NCBI RefSeq assembly: GCF_002161215.1
Contig: NZ_NFMB01000002.1
Span: 1-64,000 of the forward strand
Source: Flavonifractor sp. An10
GTDB taxonomy: Bacteria > Bacillota > Clostridia > Oscillospirales > Oscillospiraceae
Direction of reading: 5' to 3'
DNA length: 64,000 nt
Shown here one piece after another: positions 34,420 through 43,042 of this stretch; the first letter of the stretch is position 1, and each line of letters opens with the position of its first letter. Position numbers and translations under genes: made by a program. The notes beneath the pieces are model-generated. The model worked only from the letters and a program-made list of their open reading frames with translations, was not told the DNA's origin and did not search any database.

Positions 34420-34909
34420 AGTAGCAGTCCTCCCGCCATTTCAGTGGATTGGTGTCAATGTAATCCCATACGCGCAGATAATCCGCCTCATTGCGGATCA
34501 CATGGTCGTGAAAAGTAGATTGCCACAGATTTGTTCCGGCATTTTGGTTGGTAAACCGCTTCAGGGCGGCAATCATGCGGGAAACCTGCTGCGTGGGGCG
34601 CGACGACCCCGGCGCGCCCGGTTCCGGGGTGTCAATCGAGAGCAGCAGGTGAACATGATTGGGCATGATGACAAAATGATGGAGCGTCACATTTGGATAG
34701 GCCACGGAAAGTGTGTTCAGGAAAGAGTGCAGGGAACGGCCATAGGCGGTGAGGACAACAGAGGGCGCGCCGGGGTCGTCGCGCCCCACGATTTGAGAGA
34801 GAATGCACCGGCGCTCCCTCGTGCAGAAGGTCAAAAAATAGCAGCCGGCGGAGCCATAATCCCAATGGGGCAGCCGGCCAGGGCGGCCCTTTTTTGTGTC
34901 AGATTTCAA
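34412..34909 (-). CDS. REP-associated tyrosine transposase (RAYT, Y1 family)
   Basis: This protein of about 165 residues is an HUH single-strand DNA nuclease related to IS200 transposases. It has CYFLTFCTRERRCILSQIVG at the start, the metal-binding HVH in VIMPNHVHLLLSID, and the nucleophile helix in RNEADYLRVWDYIDTNPLKW. RAYTs cut and join REP palindromes at a GTAG mark. TTG 34909 is chosen with GAGGGG overlapping the uvrB stop. The gene lies eight bases behind uvrB and its end overlaps yjbR. Two REP-like stretches are built into its reading frame in opposite orientation. Confidence 0.9.
   Translation of the reverse strand: MKSDTKKGRPGRLPHWDYGSAGCYFLTFCTRERRCILSQIVGRDDPGAPSVVLTAYGRSLHSFLNTLSVAYPNVTLHHFVIMPNHVHLLLSIDTPEPGAPGSSRPTQQVSRMIAALKRFTNQNAGTNLWQSTFHDHVIRNEADYLRVWDYIDTNPLKWREDCYYV
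34593..34789. repeat. Perfect 27-bp inverted pair inside the RAYT gene
   Basis: The arm at 34593-34619 begins gtggggcgcgacgacc and ends ggcgcgccc. The arm at 34763-34789 is its exact reverse complement. They encode GRDDPGAP and GAPGSSRPT in the RAYT protein. The same core (gcgacgaccc-ggcgcgcc) occurs as a free palindrome at 15536-15561. The first four bases are GTGG rather than the GTAG of intergenic copies. Confidence 0.85.
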
Positions 34910-34916
34910 CAGCCCC

Positions 34917-36878
34917 TCACCCCTGCCCCCGCAGCTCGATGATGCGGTCGCGGAGGACGGCGGCGTACTCGAACTCCAGCCGCTTGGAAGCCTCCCGCAT
35001 CTCCTTCTCCAGCTTGGCGATGGCGGCCTCCTTCTCCTTTTTGGACAGGTTCTTGGCGGAGTGGGGCAGCTCGTCCTTCTCCTCGGACAGGTCGATCACA
35101 TCCCGCACCGACTTGATGACCGTCTTGGGCACGATGCCGTGCTCCTTGTTGAAGGCATCCTGCTTGGCGCGCCTCCGCTCGGTCTCGTCGATGGCCCGGC
35201 GCATGGAGGGGGTGATGGCGTCGGCGTACATGACCACCATGCCCTGGGCGTTTCGCGCGGCCCGGCCGATGGTCTGGATAAGGGAGGTCTCGGAGCGGAG
35301 GAAGCCCTCCTTATCCGCGTCCAGGATGGCCACCAGGGACACCTCGGGCAGATCCAGGCCCTCCCGGAGCAGGTTGATGCCCACCAGCACGTCGAAGGTG
35401 CCCAGGCGGAGATCCCGGATGATCTCCATGCGCTCGATGGTGTCGATGTCGTGGTGCATGTAGCGCACCTTGATGCCCGCGTTGGTCAGGTAGGCGGTGA
35501 GATCCTCCGCCATCTTCTTGGTGAGGGTGGTGACCAGCACCCGCTCCCCACGCTGGGTGCGGGTGTTGATCTCCCCGATGAGGTCGTCGATCTGCCCCTC
35601 CACCGGCCGCACCTCGATCTTGGGATCCAGCAGGCCGGTGGGGCGGATCACCTGCTCCACGATCTGGCCCGACCGCTCCCGCTCATAGTCGCCGGGGGTG
35701 GCGGAGACGTAGATCACCTGGTTGAGCCGCTTCTGGAACTCCTCAAACTTCAGGGGCCGGTTGTCAAAGGCGCAGGGCAGGCGGAAGCCGTAGTCCACCA
35801 GGGTGGTCTTGCGGGCCCGGTCGCCGTTGTACATGGCCCGCACCTGGGGGAGGGTGACGTGGCTCTCGTCGATGAACAGCAGGAAGTCCTTGGGGAAGAA
35901 GTCCAGCAGGGTGTGGGGGGGCGAGCCGGCGGGCCGGCCCTCGATCACCCTGGAGTAGTTCTCAATGCCGGAGCAGTAGCCCAGCTCCTGCATCATCTCC
36001 ACGTCGTACATGGTGCGCTGCTTGAGGCGCTGGGCCTCCACCAGCATGTTGTTGGCCTGGAAGTAGGCCACCCGCTCCTCCAGCTCCTTATAGATCTCCT
36101 GGATGGCGGCGTCCATCTTCTCCTTGGGGGTGACGTAGTGGGTGGCGGGCCAGATGGGGATGGTGTCCAGCCGGCGGATGGTGCTGCCGGTGACCACGTT
36201 GATCTCACTGATGCGGTCGATCTCGTCCCCGAAAAACTCCACCCGGATGGCGTGATCCTTCCAGTAGGCGGGGAAGATCTCCACCGTGTCCCCCCGCACC
36301 CGGAACATATTGCGCTCAAAGGCGATGTCGTTGCGCTCGTAGCGGATGGCCACCAGCTTTTTCAGCAGCTCGTCCCGCTCCATGGTGCTCCCCACCCGCA
36401 GGGAGACCATCATCTTGGCAAAGTCCTCCGGCTCGCCCAGACCGTAGATGCAGGACACTGAGGACACCACGATCACGTCCCGCCGCTCCATCAGGGAGGC
36501 GGTGGCCGCCAGCCGCAGCCGGTCGATCTCCTCGTTCACCGCCGAGTCCTTCTCGATGAAGGTGTCGGTGTGGGGGATATAGGCCTCGGGCTGGTAGTAG
36601 TCGTAGTAGGAGACGAAGTACTCCACCGCGTTGTTGGGGAAGAACTCCTTGAACTCGGCGCACAGCTGGGCGGCCAGGGTCTTGTTGTGGGCCAGCACCA
36701 GGGTGGGCCGCTGGACGGCCTCGATCACCTTGGCCATGGTGAAGGTCTTGCCCGAGCCGGTGACCCCCAGCAGGGTCTGCTCGTCCAGGCCGTTCTCCAC
36801 CCCCGCCGCCAGGGCGGCGATGGCCTCCGGCTGGTCGCCGGCCGGCTGATATTCGCTGACGACTTCAAATTTGGGCAT
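34917..36878 (-). CDS. uvrB: Excinuclease ABC subunit B
   Basis: This 653-residue helicase-like subunit verifies damage and recruits UvrC. Walker [15 protein letters not shown], the beta-hairpin region [24 protein letters not shown]-like FIDESHV, the motif [12 protein letters not shown] and a C-terminal UVR domain ([20 protein letters not shown]) are intact. ATG 36878 follows GAGGTGAGGGT. The RAYT gene follows at once, and uvrA is five genes downstream in the same direction. Confidence 0.97.
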   Translation of the reverse strand: MPKFEVVSEYQPAGDQPEAIAALAAGVENGLDEQTLLGVTGSGKTFTMAKVIEAVQRPTLVLAHNKTLAAQLCAEFKEFFPNNAVEYFVSYYDYYQPEAYIPHTDTFIEKDSAVNEEIDRLRLAATASLMERRDVIVVSSVSCIYGLGEPEDFAKMMVSLRVGSTMERDELLKKLVAIRYERNDIAFERNMFRVRGDTVEIFPAYWKDHAIRVEFFGDEIDRISEINVVTGSTIRRLDTIPIWPATHYVTPKEKMDAAIQEIYKELEERVAYFQANNMLVEAQRLKQRTMYDVEMMQELGYCSGIENYSRVIEGRPAGSPPHTLLDFFPKDFLLFIDESHVTLPQVRAMYNGDRARKTTLVDYGFRLPCAFDNRPLKFEEFQKRLNQVIYVSATPGDYERERSGQIVEQVIRPTGLLDPKIEVRPVEGQIDDLIGEINTRTQRGERVLVTTLTKKMAEDLTAYLTNAGIKVRYMHHDIDTIERMEIIRDLRLGTFDVLVGINLLREGLDLPEVSLVAILDADKEGFLRSETSLIQTIGRAARNAQGMVVMYADAITPSMRRAIDETERRRAKQDAFNKEHGIVPKTVIKSVRDVIDLSEEKDELPHSAKNLSKKEKEAAIAKLEKEMREASKRLEFEYAAVLRDRIIELRGQG

Positions 36879-36929
36879 ACCCTCACCTCGTAAGATGATA
36901 ATACCAAAACATATGTTCGATTGCAACCC

Positions 36930-37144
36930 CTTGAAAAGATCTGGGACGGAATCGTCTACAAGCGCCTCGAAGAGTTCCGACGCCCGCAGGCGGCGGAAAC
37001 AAATTAGAACCCGTCATTTCCGGCGACATGTGCGTCGGAAATGACACTTCTCATGGCGGAGGGGACGACTATTTCCTGAGAAATCGAGCCCCCTCCGCCA
37101 TGCAAACTCCCTCGAATCAGTGGCAAAGCCACTGATTCGACGTT
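36930..37144. repeat. Hairpin cluster between radC and uvrB
   Basis: No gene is supported. Three large hairpins follow one another: about 37012-37043 (gtcatttccg/cggaaatgac), about 37052-37103 (catggcggagggg against its complement) and about 37113-37139 (cgaatcagtggc-aaa-gccactgattcg). Ahead of them the plus strand reads [11 protein letters not shown], which may be a gene fragment. The region sits directly behind the radC stop. Confidence 0.55.
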
Positions 37145-37819
37145 TTATGGCCGGTAAAACCCGCTGTCCCGGAGGGACACCATGTCGTCATCCACGAAGA
37201 TCAGATGATCCACCAGCTCCACGCCCAGGCGGGCCAGGAGCGGGGCCAGGCTGTCGGTGGTGGCCACGTCGTCCTCCGAGGGGAAGGCGATGCCGGAGAC
37301 GTGGTTGTGGGCCAGCACCACCGCCGCGGCATTGAGGGAGAGGGCGGCCTCCGCCACCAGCCGGGTGGTGATGGACACGGTGTTGACGTTGCCCTCCCCC
37401 AGCTTCCGGATGCCCAGCACCTTGCCCTTGCCGTCCAGGCACAAAAGGCACAGCTGCTCGTTCCGCGCCCCGAAGAAGTAGGGCCGCAGCAGGGCGTAGT
37501 AGTCCCGGCTGTTCCGGGCGATGTCGTCCACCCGGGTGCGGGCGGTGAGGTAGCGTCCGGCCAGCTCCTTGACCGTCTTGAAGAGCACCGCCCCGTGCTC
37601 CCCCATGCCCCTGACCTTGCACAGCTCCTCGGGCGTGGCGTCCAGCACCCCGGACAGGGAGCCGAAGCGATCCAGCAGCTCGTGGGCCAGGGGATTGGTG
37701 TCGCTGCGGGGGTTGGCGTAGAACAGCAGCAGCTCCAGCAGCTTGTGATCCGGGAAGGAGTCCGGCCGGGCCAGAAATTCAGTTTTCATACGCTGGCGGT
37801 GGCCGTCGTGGGTGCCCAT
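37145..37819 (-). CDS. radC: RadC/JAB-domain protein
   Basis: This 224-residue protein has an N-terminal helix-hairpin-helix part (LDATPEELCKVRGMG) and a C-terminal JAB/MPN domain with the metal triad in VVLAHNHVSGIAFPSEDDVA. RadC is widespread and was named for a repair phenotype that is not well supported. The metal site suggests a hydrolase. Start 37819 is preferred because ggaggg lies upstream and the family begins near this point. Confidence 0.92.
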   Translation of the reverse strand: MGTHDGHRQRMKTEFLARPDSFPDHKLLELLLFYANPRSDTNPLAHELLDRFGSLSGVLDATPEELCKVRGMGEHGAVLFKTVKELAGRYLTARTRVDDIARNSRDYYALLRPYFFGARNEQLCLLCLDGKGKVLGIRKLGEGNVNTVSITTRLVAEAALSLNAAAVVLAHNHVSGIAFPSEDDVATTDSLAPLLARLGVELVDHLIFVDDDMVSLRDSGFYRP

Positions 37820-37859
37820 AAACCGCTCCCTCCCATTCATCGTGTTCCAGCCTGTCCCG

Positions 37860-37932
37860 GTAGGGCGGGGGCTTGCCCCCGCCGCGCCGCCCATAGAGTC
37901 CACGATCCGGCGGGAGCAAGCTCCCGCCCTAC
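37860..37932. repeat. Inverted pair of REP-type palindromes
   Basis: The forward copy at 37860-37884 (gtagggcggg-ggcttgcc...) and the reverse copy at 37908-37932 (...gctcccgccctac) face each other over 23 bases. The reverse copy supplies the TAG stop of the displaced pyrE end. Confidence 0.82.
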
Positions 37933-37970
37933 TGCCTGGCTCCGTACTGCTCCAGACACCCCTCCATCCA
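37929..37970 (-). pseudogene. Displaced, diverged copy of the pyrE 3' end
   Basis: These 42 bases encode WMEGCLEQYGARQ and a TAG stop. The true pyrE end reads KMEAYLEQYGAKK. The block CTGGAGCAGTACGG is identical. It lies across a 110-base structured insert from pyrE. Confidence 0.8.
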
Positions 37971-38080
37971 ACACGCGGACTTTTCCTGCGGGAAAAATAT
38001 GCGCTTCGCGCGCCGCGTGTTCCGGGGGGAATCGATTCCCCCCGGAAGCCCCCCACGCTCTCCGAGGGGGACGGGGGGGT
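37971..38080 (-). mobile_element. Structured insert family B behind pyrE
   Basis: In the pyrE direction it holds a ccccc/ggggg hairpin, the 26-base palindrome 38046-38021 (tccggggggaatc core) and a closing stem ccgcgtgt (38020-38013, read on plus)/acacgcgg (37978-37971) around two small hairpins, one with a cgca loop. The closing stem touches the displaced pyrE end with no gap. The mutS2 insert is its match. Confidence 0.72.
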
Positions 38081-38755
38081 TTATTTTTTGGCCCCGTACT
38101 GCTCCAGATAGGCCTCCATTTTCGCCTTCATCCCATCGTCGATATACACACTGCCGTCGATCTCCCGGTTGTGGAGGAAGGAGATGATCTCCCGGACGGT
38201 GACGATGGGGTAGACGGCGATGCCGTAGTCCTCCCGCAGCTCGTCCAGGGTGGAGCACTCCCGGGTGCCACGCTCCATCCGGTCAACGGAGACGATGAGG
38301 GCCTTCATATTCACCTTGGCCACGTGCTTGAAGAGCTCGATGGTCTCCCGCACGGCGGTGCCGGCGGTGACCACGTCCTCCACGATCACCACGCTGTCCC
38401 CATCCTGGGGCTTGTAGCCCACCATGGTTCCCCCCTCACCGTGATCCTTGGCCTCCTTGCGGTTGAAGCAGTAAGGGAGATCCCGGTCGTAGTTGCGGTA
38501 CAGGGAGGCGGCGGCGGACACCGCCAGGGGGATGCCCTTGTAGGCGGGCCCGAACAGGCAGTCCACCCCGTCGGGCAGGTTGTGCTGGATGCAGGCGGCG
38601 TAGTAGTCGCCCAGCTTGGCGGCCTGGGCGCCGGTCTTGTAGTTGCCGGTGTTGATGAAGTAGGGGGTCTTGCGGCCGGACTTTGTGGTGAAGTCGCCGA
38701 AGGTGAGCACGCCGGCGCGCACCATGAAGGTGATGAATTCCTCCTGATAGGTCAT
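38081..38755 (-). CDS. pyrE: Orotate phosphoribosyltransferase
   Basis: This 224-residue enzyme joins orotate to PRPP to give OMP in pyrimidine synthesis. The PRPP loop VVIVEDVVTAGTA, the substrate stretch FINTGNYKTG and CLFGPAYKGIPLAVS are intact. Start 38755 lies after GCGAGGTTTCAG. It stands alone. The last 13 codons recur behind the gene in diverged form, across a family B insert. Confidence 0.94.
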   Translation of the reverse strand: MTYQEEFITFMVRAGVLTFGDFTTKSGRKTPYFINTGNYKTGAQAAKLGDYYAACIQHNLPDGVDCLFGPAYKGIPLAVSAAASLYRNYDRDLPYCFNRKEAKDHGEGGTMVGYKPQDGDSVVIVEDVVTAGTAVRETIELFKHVAKVNMKALIVSVDRMERGTRECSTLDELREDYGIAVYPIVTVREIISFLHNREIDGSVYIDDGMKAKMEAYLEQYGAKK

Positions 38756-38958
38756 GATCTGAAACCTCGCTTCCTTCAAAATGTCAAATCGTATTATTAT
38801 ACCACGCCGGGGCACGGGGGACAAGGGCGGAGCCGGGGAGAAAAATTCCCTTTTTCATCAAAAAAGAATACCCTTCCTTTCCCCAATATGGTACAATGTC
38901 AGCAATGCCCCTCGGCGGGGAACTGCCTGCGGAGTGACGGCGGAAAGGAGCTTTCAGG

Positions 38959-39450
38959 TTGGAACTGTTTGATTGGCTGACCTCCACCACGTGGGGGGAG
39001 AGCCTGCTGACCATGCTGGTGTCCATGGTGCCGGTGATCGAGCTGCGGGGCGGCGTGCCCTTCGGCACCGCTCTGGGCCTGGCCCCCCTCCACGCCCTGG
39101 TGGTGTGCATCATCGGCAATATGATCCCCATCCCCTTTATCATTGTCTATATCCGCCGCATTTTTCTGTGGATGCGCCGGAAATCCCCCAGGCTCAACGG
39201 CCTTGTGGACAGACTGGAGAAGAAGGCCCACCTGAAGGGCCAGAAGGTGACCAAGTATAAGTATATCGGACTTTGGCTCTTCGTGGCCATCCCCCTGCCG
39301 GGCACGGGGGCGTGGACGGGGGCGCTGATCGCCGCCCTGCTGGACATGCCGCTGCGCAAGGCGGTGCCCTCCATCTTCCTGGGGGTGGTGACCGCCGGGC
39401 TGATCATGACCCTGGCCACCGGCACGGTGGTGGCCATTTTCGCCCCCTGA
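38959..39450 (+). CDS. Small multidrug export protein family (COG2426)
   Basis: This 163-residue membrane protein has about four helices. The stretch SMVPVIELRGGVPFGTALGL and the loop AIPLPGTGAWTGALIAALLD are the family marks. Despite the name, the substrate is not established. A TTG start at 38959 is used because aaaggag is 8 bases upstream and the alignment begins there. The next gene follows by 49 bases. Confidence 0.85.
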   Translation: MELFDWLTSTTWGESLLTMLVSMVPVIELRGGVPFGTALGLAPLHALVVCIIGNMIPIPFIIVYIRRIFLWMRRKSPRLNGLVDRLEKKAHLKGQKVTKYKYIGLWLFVAIPLPGTGAWTGALIAALLDMPLRKAVPSIFLGVVTAGLIMTLATGTVVAIFAP

Positions 39451-39499
39451 GGGGCCGTTTCCCGCCGCCGGGCATAGAATGGCCCGGAGGTGAGCGGAA

Positions 39500-39838
39500 T
39501 TGAACGCGATCTGGCAAGTGCTCCTGGCCCTGCTGGCCGTGGTGGGTCTGCTGGCCCTGGGGTGGCTGCTCTTTGGAAAGCTGGTGACCCCGGTGGGGGG
39601 CGGCGGAGGCGGTCCGGTGTACGCCGTGGTGCCCGCCGCCGGAGACGGGGAACACCTGGAGCAGGATGTGAAGGGCCTGCTGTGGCTCCGGGGCGGGGAG
39701 CTGGCCCGCTTCACTATTGTCATCGCCGACAGCGGCCTCAACGACACCGGCCGCCGGGTGGCCGCCGCCCTGCTCACCGGGAGCCGGGGGATGGTGCTCT
39801 GTCCCATGGAACAGCTGGAGACCTACCTGAGAACCTGA
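39500..39838 (+). CDS. Membrane-anchored protein of unknown function
   Basis: This 112-residue protein starts at TTG 39500 after cggaggtgag. It has one N-terminal membrane helix (about residues 6-25), a Gly-rich turn (VGGGGGGP) and an alpha/beta domain (VYAVVPAAGDGEHLEQDVKG, FTIVIADSGLNDTGRRVAAA). No family was recognised. The second half resembles small nucleotide-fold domains only loosely. Confidence 0.7.
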   Translation: MNAIWQVLLALLAVVGLLALGWLLFGKLVTPVGGGGGGPVYAVVPAAGDGEHLEQDVKGLLWLRGGELARFTIVIADSGLNDTGRRVAAALLTGSRGMVLCPMEQLETYLRT

Positions 39839-39870
39839 AAAAAGTCCGCCTCGGGCGGACTTTTTTCAGG
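39838..39870 (+). terminator. Rho-independent terminator
   Basis: The hairpin aaagtccgcc-tcg-ggcggactttt has six T, just behind the stop. Confidence 0.92.
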
Positions 39871-39936
39871 CTTGGATTCGACAAACGGCGCAGAAGATGG
39901 TAAGATAGAGAGAATGAGACGGGAGGGAGAGCGGCC

Positions 39937-42153
39937 ATGCAGGAGGCGGAGCGGAGCTTGATCGAGGGCACCGTGGAGAGCGTGATCTACCAGAACCAGG
40001 AGAACGGCTACACGGTGCTGCGGCTGGACGGCGGGGAAGGGCAGACCCTGACGGTGGTGGGCTGCATGCCCGGCGTGGCCCCCGGCGAGAGCATCGCGGT
40101 GGAGGGCACATGGACTCGCCACACCTCCTACGGGGAGCAGTTCAAGGCCGAGGCGGTGGAGCGCCGCACCCCGGCGGGCACCAAGGCCATCTTCGACTAT
40201 CTCTCCTCCGGCGCGGTGAAGGGCATCGGCGCCGCCACCGCCAGGCGCATGGTGGAGGAGTTCGGGGAGGAGACCCTGACGGTGCTGGAGGAGTACCCGG
40301 AGCGGCTCACCCAGATCCGGGGCATCACCCGCAAGAAGGCCCTGGCCATGGGGGAGAACTTCCGCCTCCAGATGGGCATGCGCCGCCTGCTGGAGTTTTT
40401 GGGGGAGCATGAGGTGCCCCTCCAGCTGGCCATGCCCTTGTACCGCAAGTACGGCGACCGGGCCCTGGAGATCATCCGGGGCAACCCCTACCTGCTGGTG
40501 GACGGGGAGCTGGGGGTGGAGTTCTCCACCGCCGACAAGCTGGCCCTGTCCATGGGCATGGAGGGGGACGACCCCCAGCGCATCGAGGCCGGGCTGCTCT
40601 TCGAGCTGGCCCACAACCTGGACAACGGCCACGCCTTTCTGCCCCGGCGCAAGCTGCTTCCGGCCACGGCCCAGCTCATCGAGCTGGAGGGGGAGACGGA
40701 GGCCCTGGAGGACGCCCTGGAGGCCCTGCTGGAGCGGGGCGAGGTGATCCAGGAGACGGTGGCCAATGAGGAGGCGGTATACCTCCACGACCTCTACGAG
40801 GCGGAGCAGTACGTGGCCTTCCGCCTGTCCGAGATGGCTCGGGGGGAGCAGGTGCCCCCCGCCGGGCTGGACGGGCTCATCGACCGCATCCAGGCCGAGC
40901 AGGGCATCGTCTACGCCCCCCAGCAGCGCCAGGCGGTGGAGCTGGCCGCCGCCAGCCAGGTGATGCTCCTCACCGGCGGCCCCGGCACCGGCAAGACCAC
41001 CTCCCTGCGGGGGGTGCTGGCCCTCTTTGACCAGCTGGGGCTGGAGACCGCCCTGGCCGCCCCCACCGGCCGGGCCGCCAAGCGGCTGGGGGAGCTGTGC
41101 GGCATGGAGGCCGCCACCATCCACCGCCTGCTGGAGACCCAGTACGACCCCCGCTCCGGCCGACTGGTGTTCGCACGCGATGAGGACGATCCCCTCCGGG
41201 CCGACGCGGTGATCGTGGACGAGACCTCCATGGTGGACATCCTCCTCATGCGGGGGCTGCTCTCCGCCCTGCGGCCGGAGTGCCGCCTGATCCTGGTGGG
41301 GGATCCGGATCAGCTGCCCAGCGTGGGGCCGGGCAACCTGTTCTCCGACCTGATCCGCAGCGGGGTCGTGCCCATGGTGCGCCTCACGGAGATCTTCCGC
41401 CAGGCCGCCGAGAGCGCCATCGTCCGCAATGCCCACGGGGTCAACCGGGGGGAGTTGCCCGACCTGCGGGACAACAAGCACGACTTCTTCTTTCTCCGCC
41501 GGAAGGATCCCGCCCGGGCGGCGGAGACCATCGTGGAGCTGGTGCAGACCCGCCTGCCCAACAACATGGGCATCCCGCCGGAGCAGATCCAGGTGCTCTC
41601 CCCCACCCGCAAGCGGGTGACGGGCACCGCCGCCCTCAACCGGGCCATCCAGGAGGCGGTGAATCCCCCCGCCCCCGACCGGCCGGAGCGCCGCTTCGGG
41701 GAGTACGTGTTCCGCCAGGGCGACCGGGTCATGCAGGTGCGCAACAACTACGACGTGATCTGGAAGGACGGCCTCACCACCGGCATGGGGGTGTTCAACG
41801 GGGACATCGGCCGGATCGTGGAGGTGGACAACCGCTCCGAGCTCATCACCGTGGACTTTGAGGGCCGCCTGGTGGAGTATACCCCCGACATGCTGGGGGA
41901 GCTGGAGCCGGCCTACGCCATCACCGTCCACAAGGCCCAGGGCAGCGAGTATCGGGCGGTGATCCTGTCGGTCAGCGACGGGGCTCCCGTGCTCCTCACC
42001 CGGGGGGTGCTCTACACCGCCATCACCCGCGCCCGGGAGCTTTTGATCCTGGTGGGCGACGAGGACGTGGTGGCCCGCATGACCGCCAACGACCGCCAGC
42101 AGCGCCGCTACTCCGGCCTGCGCTGGCGGCTGGTGCAGATCGCCAACTCGTAG
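39937..42153 (+). CDS. recD2: RecD2-type ATP-dependent 5'-3' DNA helicase
   Basis: This 738-residue SF1B helicase has the long N-terminal region of RecD2: an OB part, then HhH motifs around GAVKGIGAATARRMVEEFG and IRGITRKKALAMG. Walker A MLLTGGPGTGKTTSLRG is near residue 350, with VIVDETSMVD, LVGDPDQLPSVGPG and the motif VI region AITVHKAQGSEYRAVILSVS. RecD2 acts alone, without RecBC, in repair. The TAG stop is the first triplet of a REP palindrome after G. Confidence 0.95.
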   Translation: MQEAERSLIEGTVESVIYQNQENGYTVLRLDGGEGQTLTVVGCMPGVAPGESIAVEGTWTRHTSYGEQFKAEAVERRTPAGTKAIFDYLSSGAVKGIGAATARRMVEEFGEETLTVLEEYPERLTQIRGITRKKALAMGENFRLQMGMRRLLEFLGEHEVPLQLAMPLYRKYGDRALEIIRGNPYLLVDGELGVEFSTADKLALSMGMEGDDPQRIEAGLLFELAHNLDNGHAFLPRRKLLPATAQLIELEGETEALEDALEALLERGEVIQETVANEEAVYLHDLYEAEQYVAFRLSEMARGEQVPPAGLDGLIDRIQAEQGIVYAPQQRQAVELAAASQVMLLTGGPGTGKTTSLRGVLALFDQLGLETALAAPTGRAAKRLGELCGMEAATIHRLLETQYDPRSGRLVFARDEDDPLRADAVIVDETSMVDILLMRGLLSALRPECRLILVGDPDQLPSVGPGNLFSDLIRSGVVPMVRLTEIFRQAAESAIVRNAHGVNRGELPDLRDNKHDFFFLRRKDPARAAETIVELVQTRLPNNMGIPPEQIQVLSPTRKRVTGTAALNRAIQEAVNPPAPDRPERRFGEYVFRQGDRVMQVRNNYDVIWKDGLTTGMGVFNGDIGRIVEVDNRSELITVDFEGRLVEYTPDMLGELEPAYAITVHKAQGSEYRAVILSVSDGAPVLLTRGVLYTAITRARELLILVGDEDVVARMTANDRQQRRYSGLRWRLVQIANS

Positions 42154-42436
42154 GGGCGACCTGTGGTCGCGCGTTGTCCGCCGGGATGCCCCCGGGGGCG
42201 GGCCTACCCGGCCGGGGCCCCGCTTTTGGTGTCAAAAGCGGGGGGAAAACCAGCAGGGCGGGGGATTTCGATTTCCCCCGCCCTGCACCCACCCCTTAAA
42301 ACGACCAAGAAGGGGAATTGCGATTCCCCCTTCTTGGAACTTCCCCCGAGCTGTTCTACAGGCAGCTTTCCGGCCGAGGGGGCTTACGCTGTAACGCCCC
42401 CTCGGCTCGGGGCGGGCGACCACAGGTCGCCCCTAC
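42150..42436. repeat. Four-hairpin array bounded by inverted REPs
   Basis: A forward REP (42150, gtaggggcgacctgtggtcg) and a reverse REP (42412-42436, cgaccacaggtcgcccctac) enclose four hairpins: ccccgctttt/aaaagcgggg (about 42221-42246), gcagggcggggga/tcccccgccctgc, ccaagaagggggaa/ttcccccttcttgg, and ccgagggggc/gccccctcgg. No protein is encoded. The layout resembles a composite BIME. Confidence 0.7.
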
Positions 42437-42437
42437 A

Positions 42438-42464
42438 GTAGGGCGCGGCATCCTTGACGCGCTG
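42438..42464 (+). repeat. REP-type palindrome
   Basis: GTAGGGCGCGGCATCCTTGA... is the same type as 15580, 23929 and 52417. Confidence 0.78.
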
Positions 42465-42472
42465 TTTCCAAG

Positions 42473-42762
42473 CCACCATAAACACCACGGTATTTCAGCG
42501 GCATGGCACCGGCGGCGGCCCGGCGGGCCAAGTTGGTACAGCGCAGCAACTTTCAGGGCTTGCAAGGTAATCCCGATGCGTGCCGCCCGAGGCGCGGCAG
42601 CGCCTGCAACAAAATCGCCAGGAAAACGGGCGGCAATGCACGCCCGGCCTCTGCCCTGTCCGTACAGCCCACCGCCGCCATGAACCCCCGTACTGGGGGG
42701 CCCAGGGTGGGCGAAGCCCCCCGGCCCTTCTTTTCCCCTATTTCTTCGGGAAGAAATAGGGG
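42473..42762 (-). repeat. Long dispersed repeat, copy 1
   Basis: It is reverse-complement related to 52752-53097. It begins with the hairpin cccctatttcttc/gaagaaatagggg (42762-42735), then ggccccccagtacgggggtt, and a tail of about 230 bases including ggcggcacgcatcgggatta. No start codon or conserved frame supports a protein. The remaining bases of 42763-42879 hold two more hairpins (catttgc/gcaaatg and ccttcccccc/ggggggaagg). Confidence 0.7.
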
Positions 42763-42879
42763 CGCCCGCCGCGCAGGCGCGCCCCGCGGGGGGGGGGTAC
42801 CCCGGCGCGAGAACGAGGAACCCCTCATCCGTCATTTGCTCCGCAAATGCCACCTTCCCCCCAAAAGGGGGGAAGGCTT

Positions 42880-42903
42880 CGGGCGGATGATATCCGCCCC
42901 TAC
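42880..42903 (-). repeat. REP-type palindrome, reverse orientation
   Basis: CGGGCGGATgatATCCGCCCC ends in CTAC, so GTAG is on the minus strand. Confidence 0.78.
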
Positions 42904-43042
42904 AGAGCATGGTAGCTGCCAGCCAGCCTCAGATTATCAAAGGGGGTGAGAATATTTCTTGCCGTAAAAATGCACTAAAAATAAACTAAGATTAGGACAC
43001 ACAGGATATGCTTTGTTTACCGACAAGCAGGGGGCAGAGCAT

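Noticed and set aside
42356-42910. Long open frames in the recD2-comF spacer
   Set aside because: They run through REPs and hairpins, lack ribosome sites, and show no protein-level conservation between the two repeat copies.
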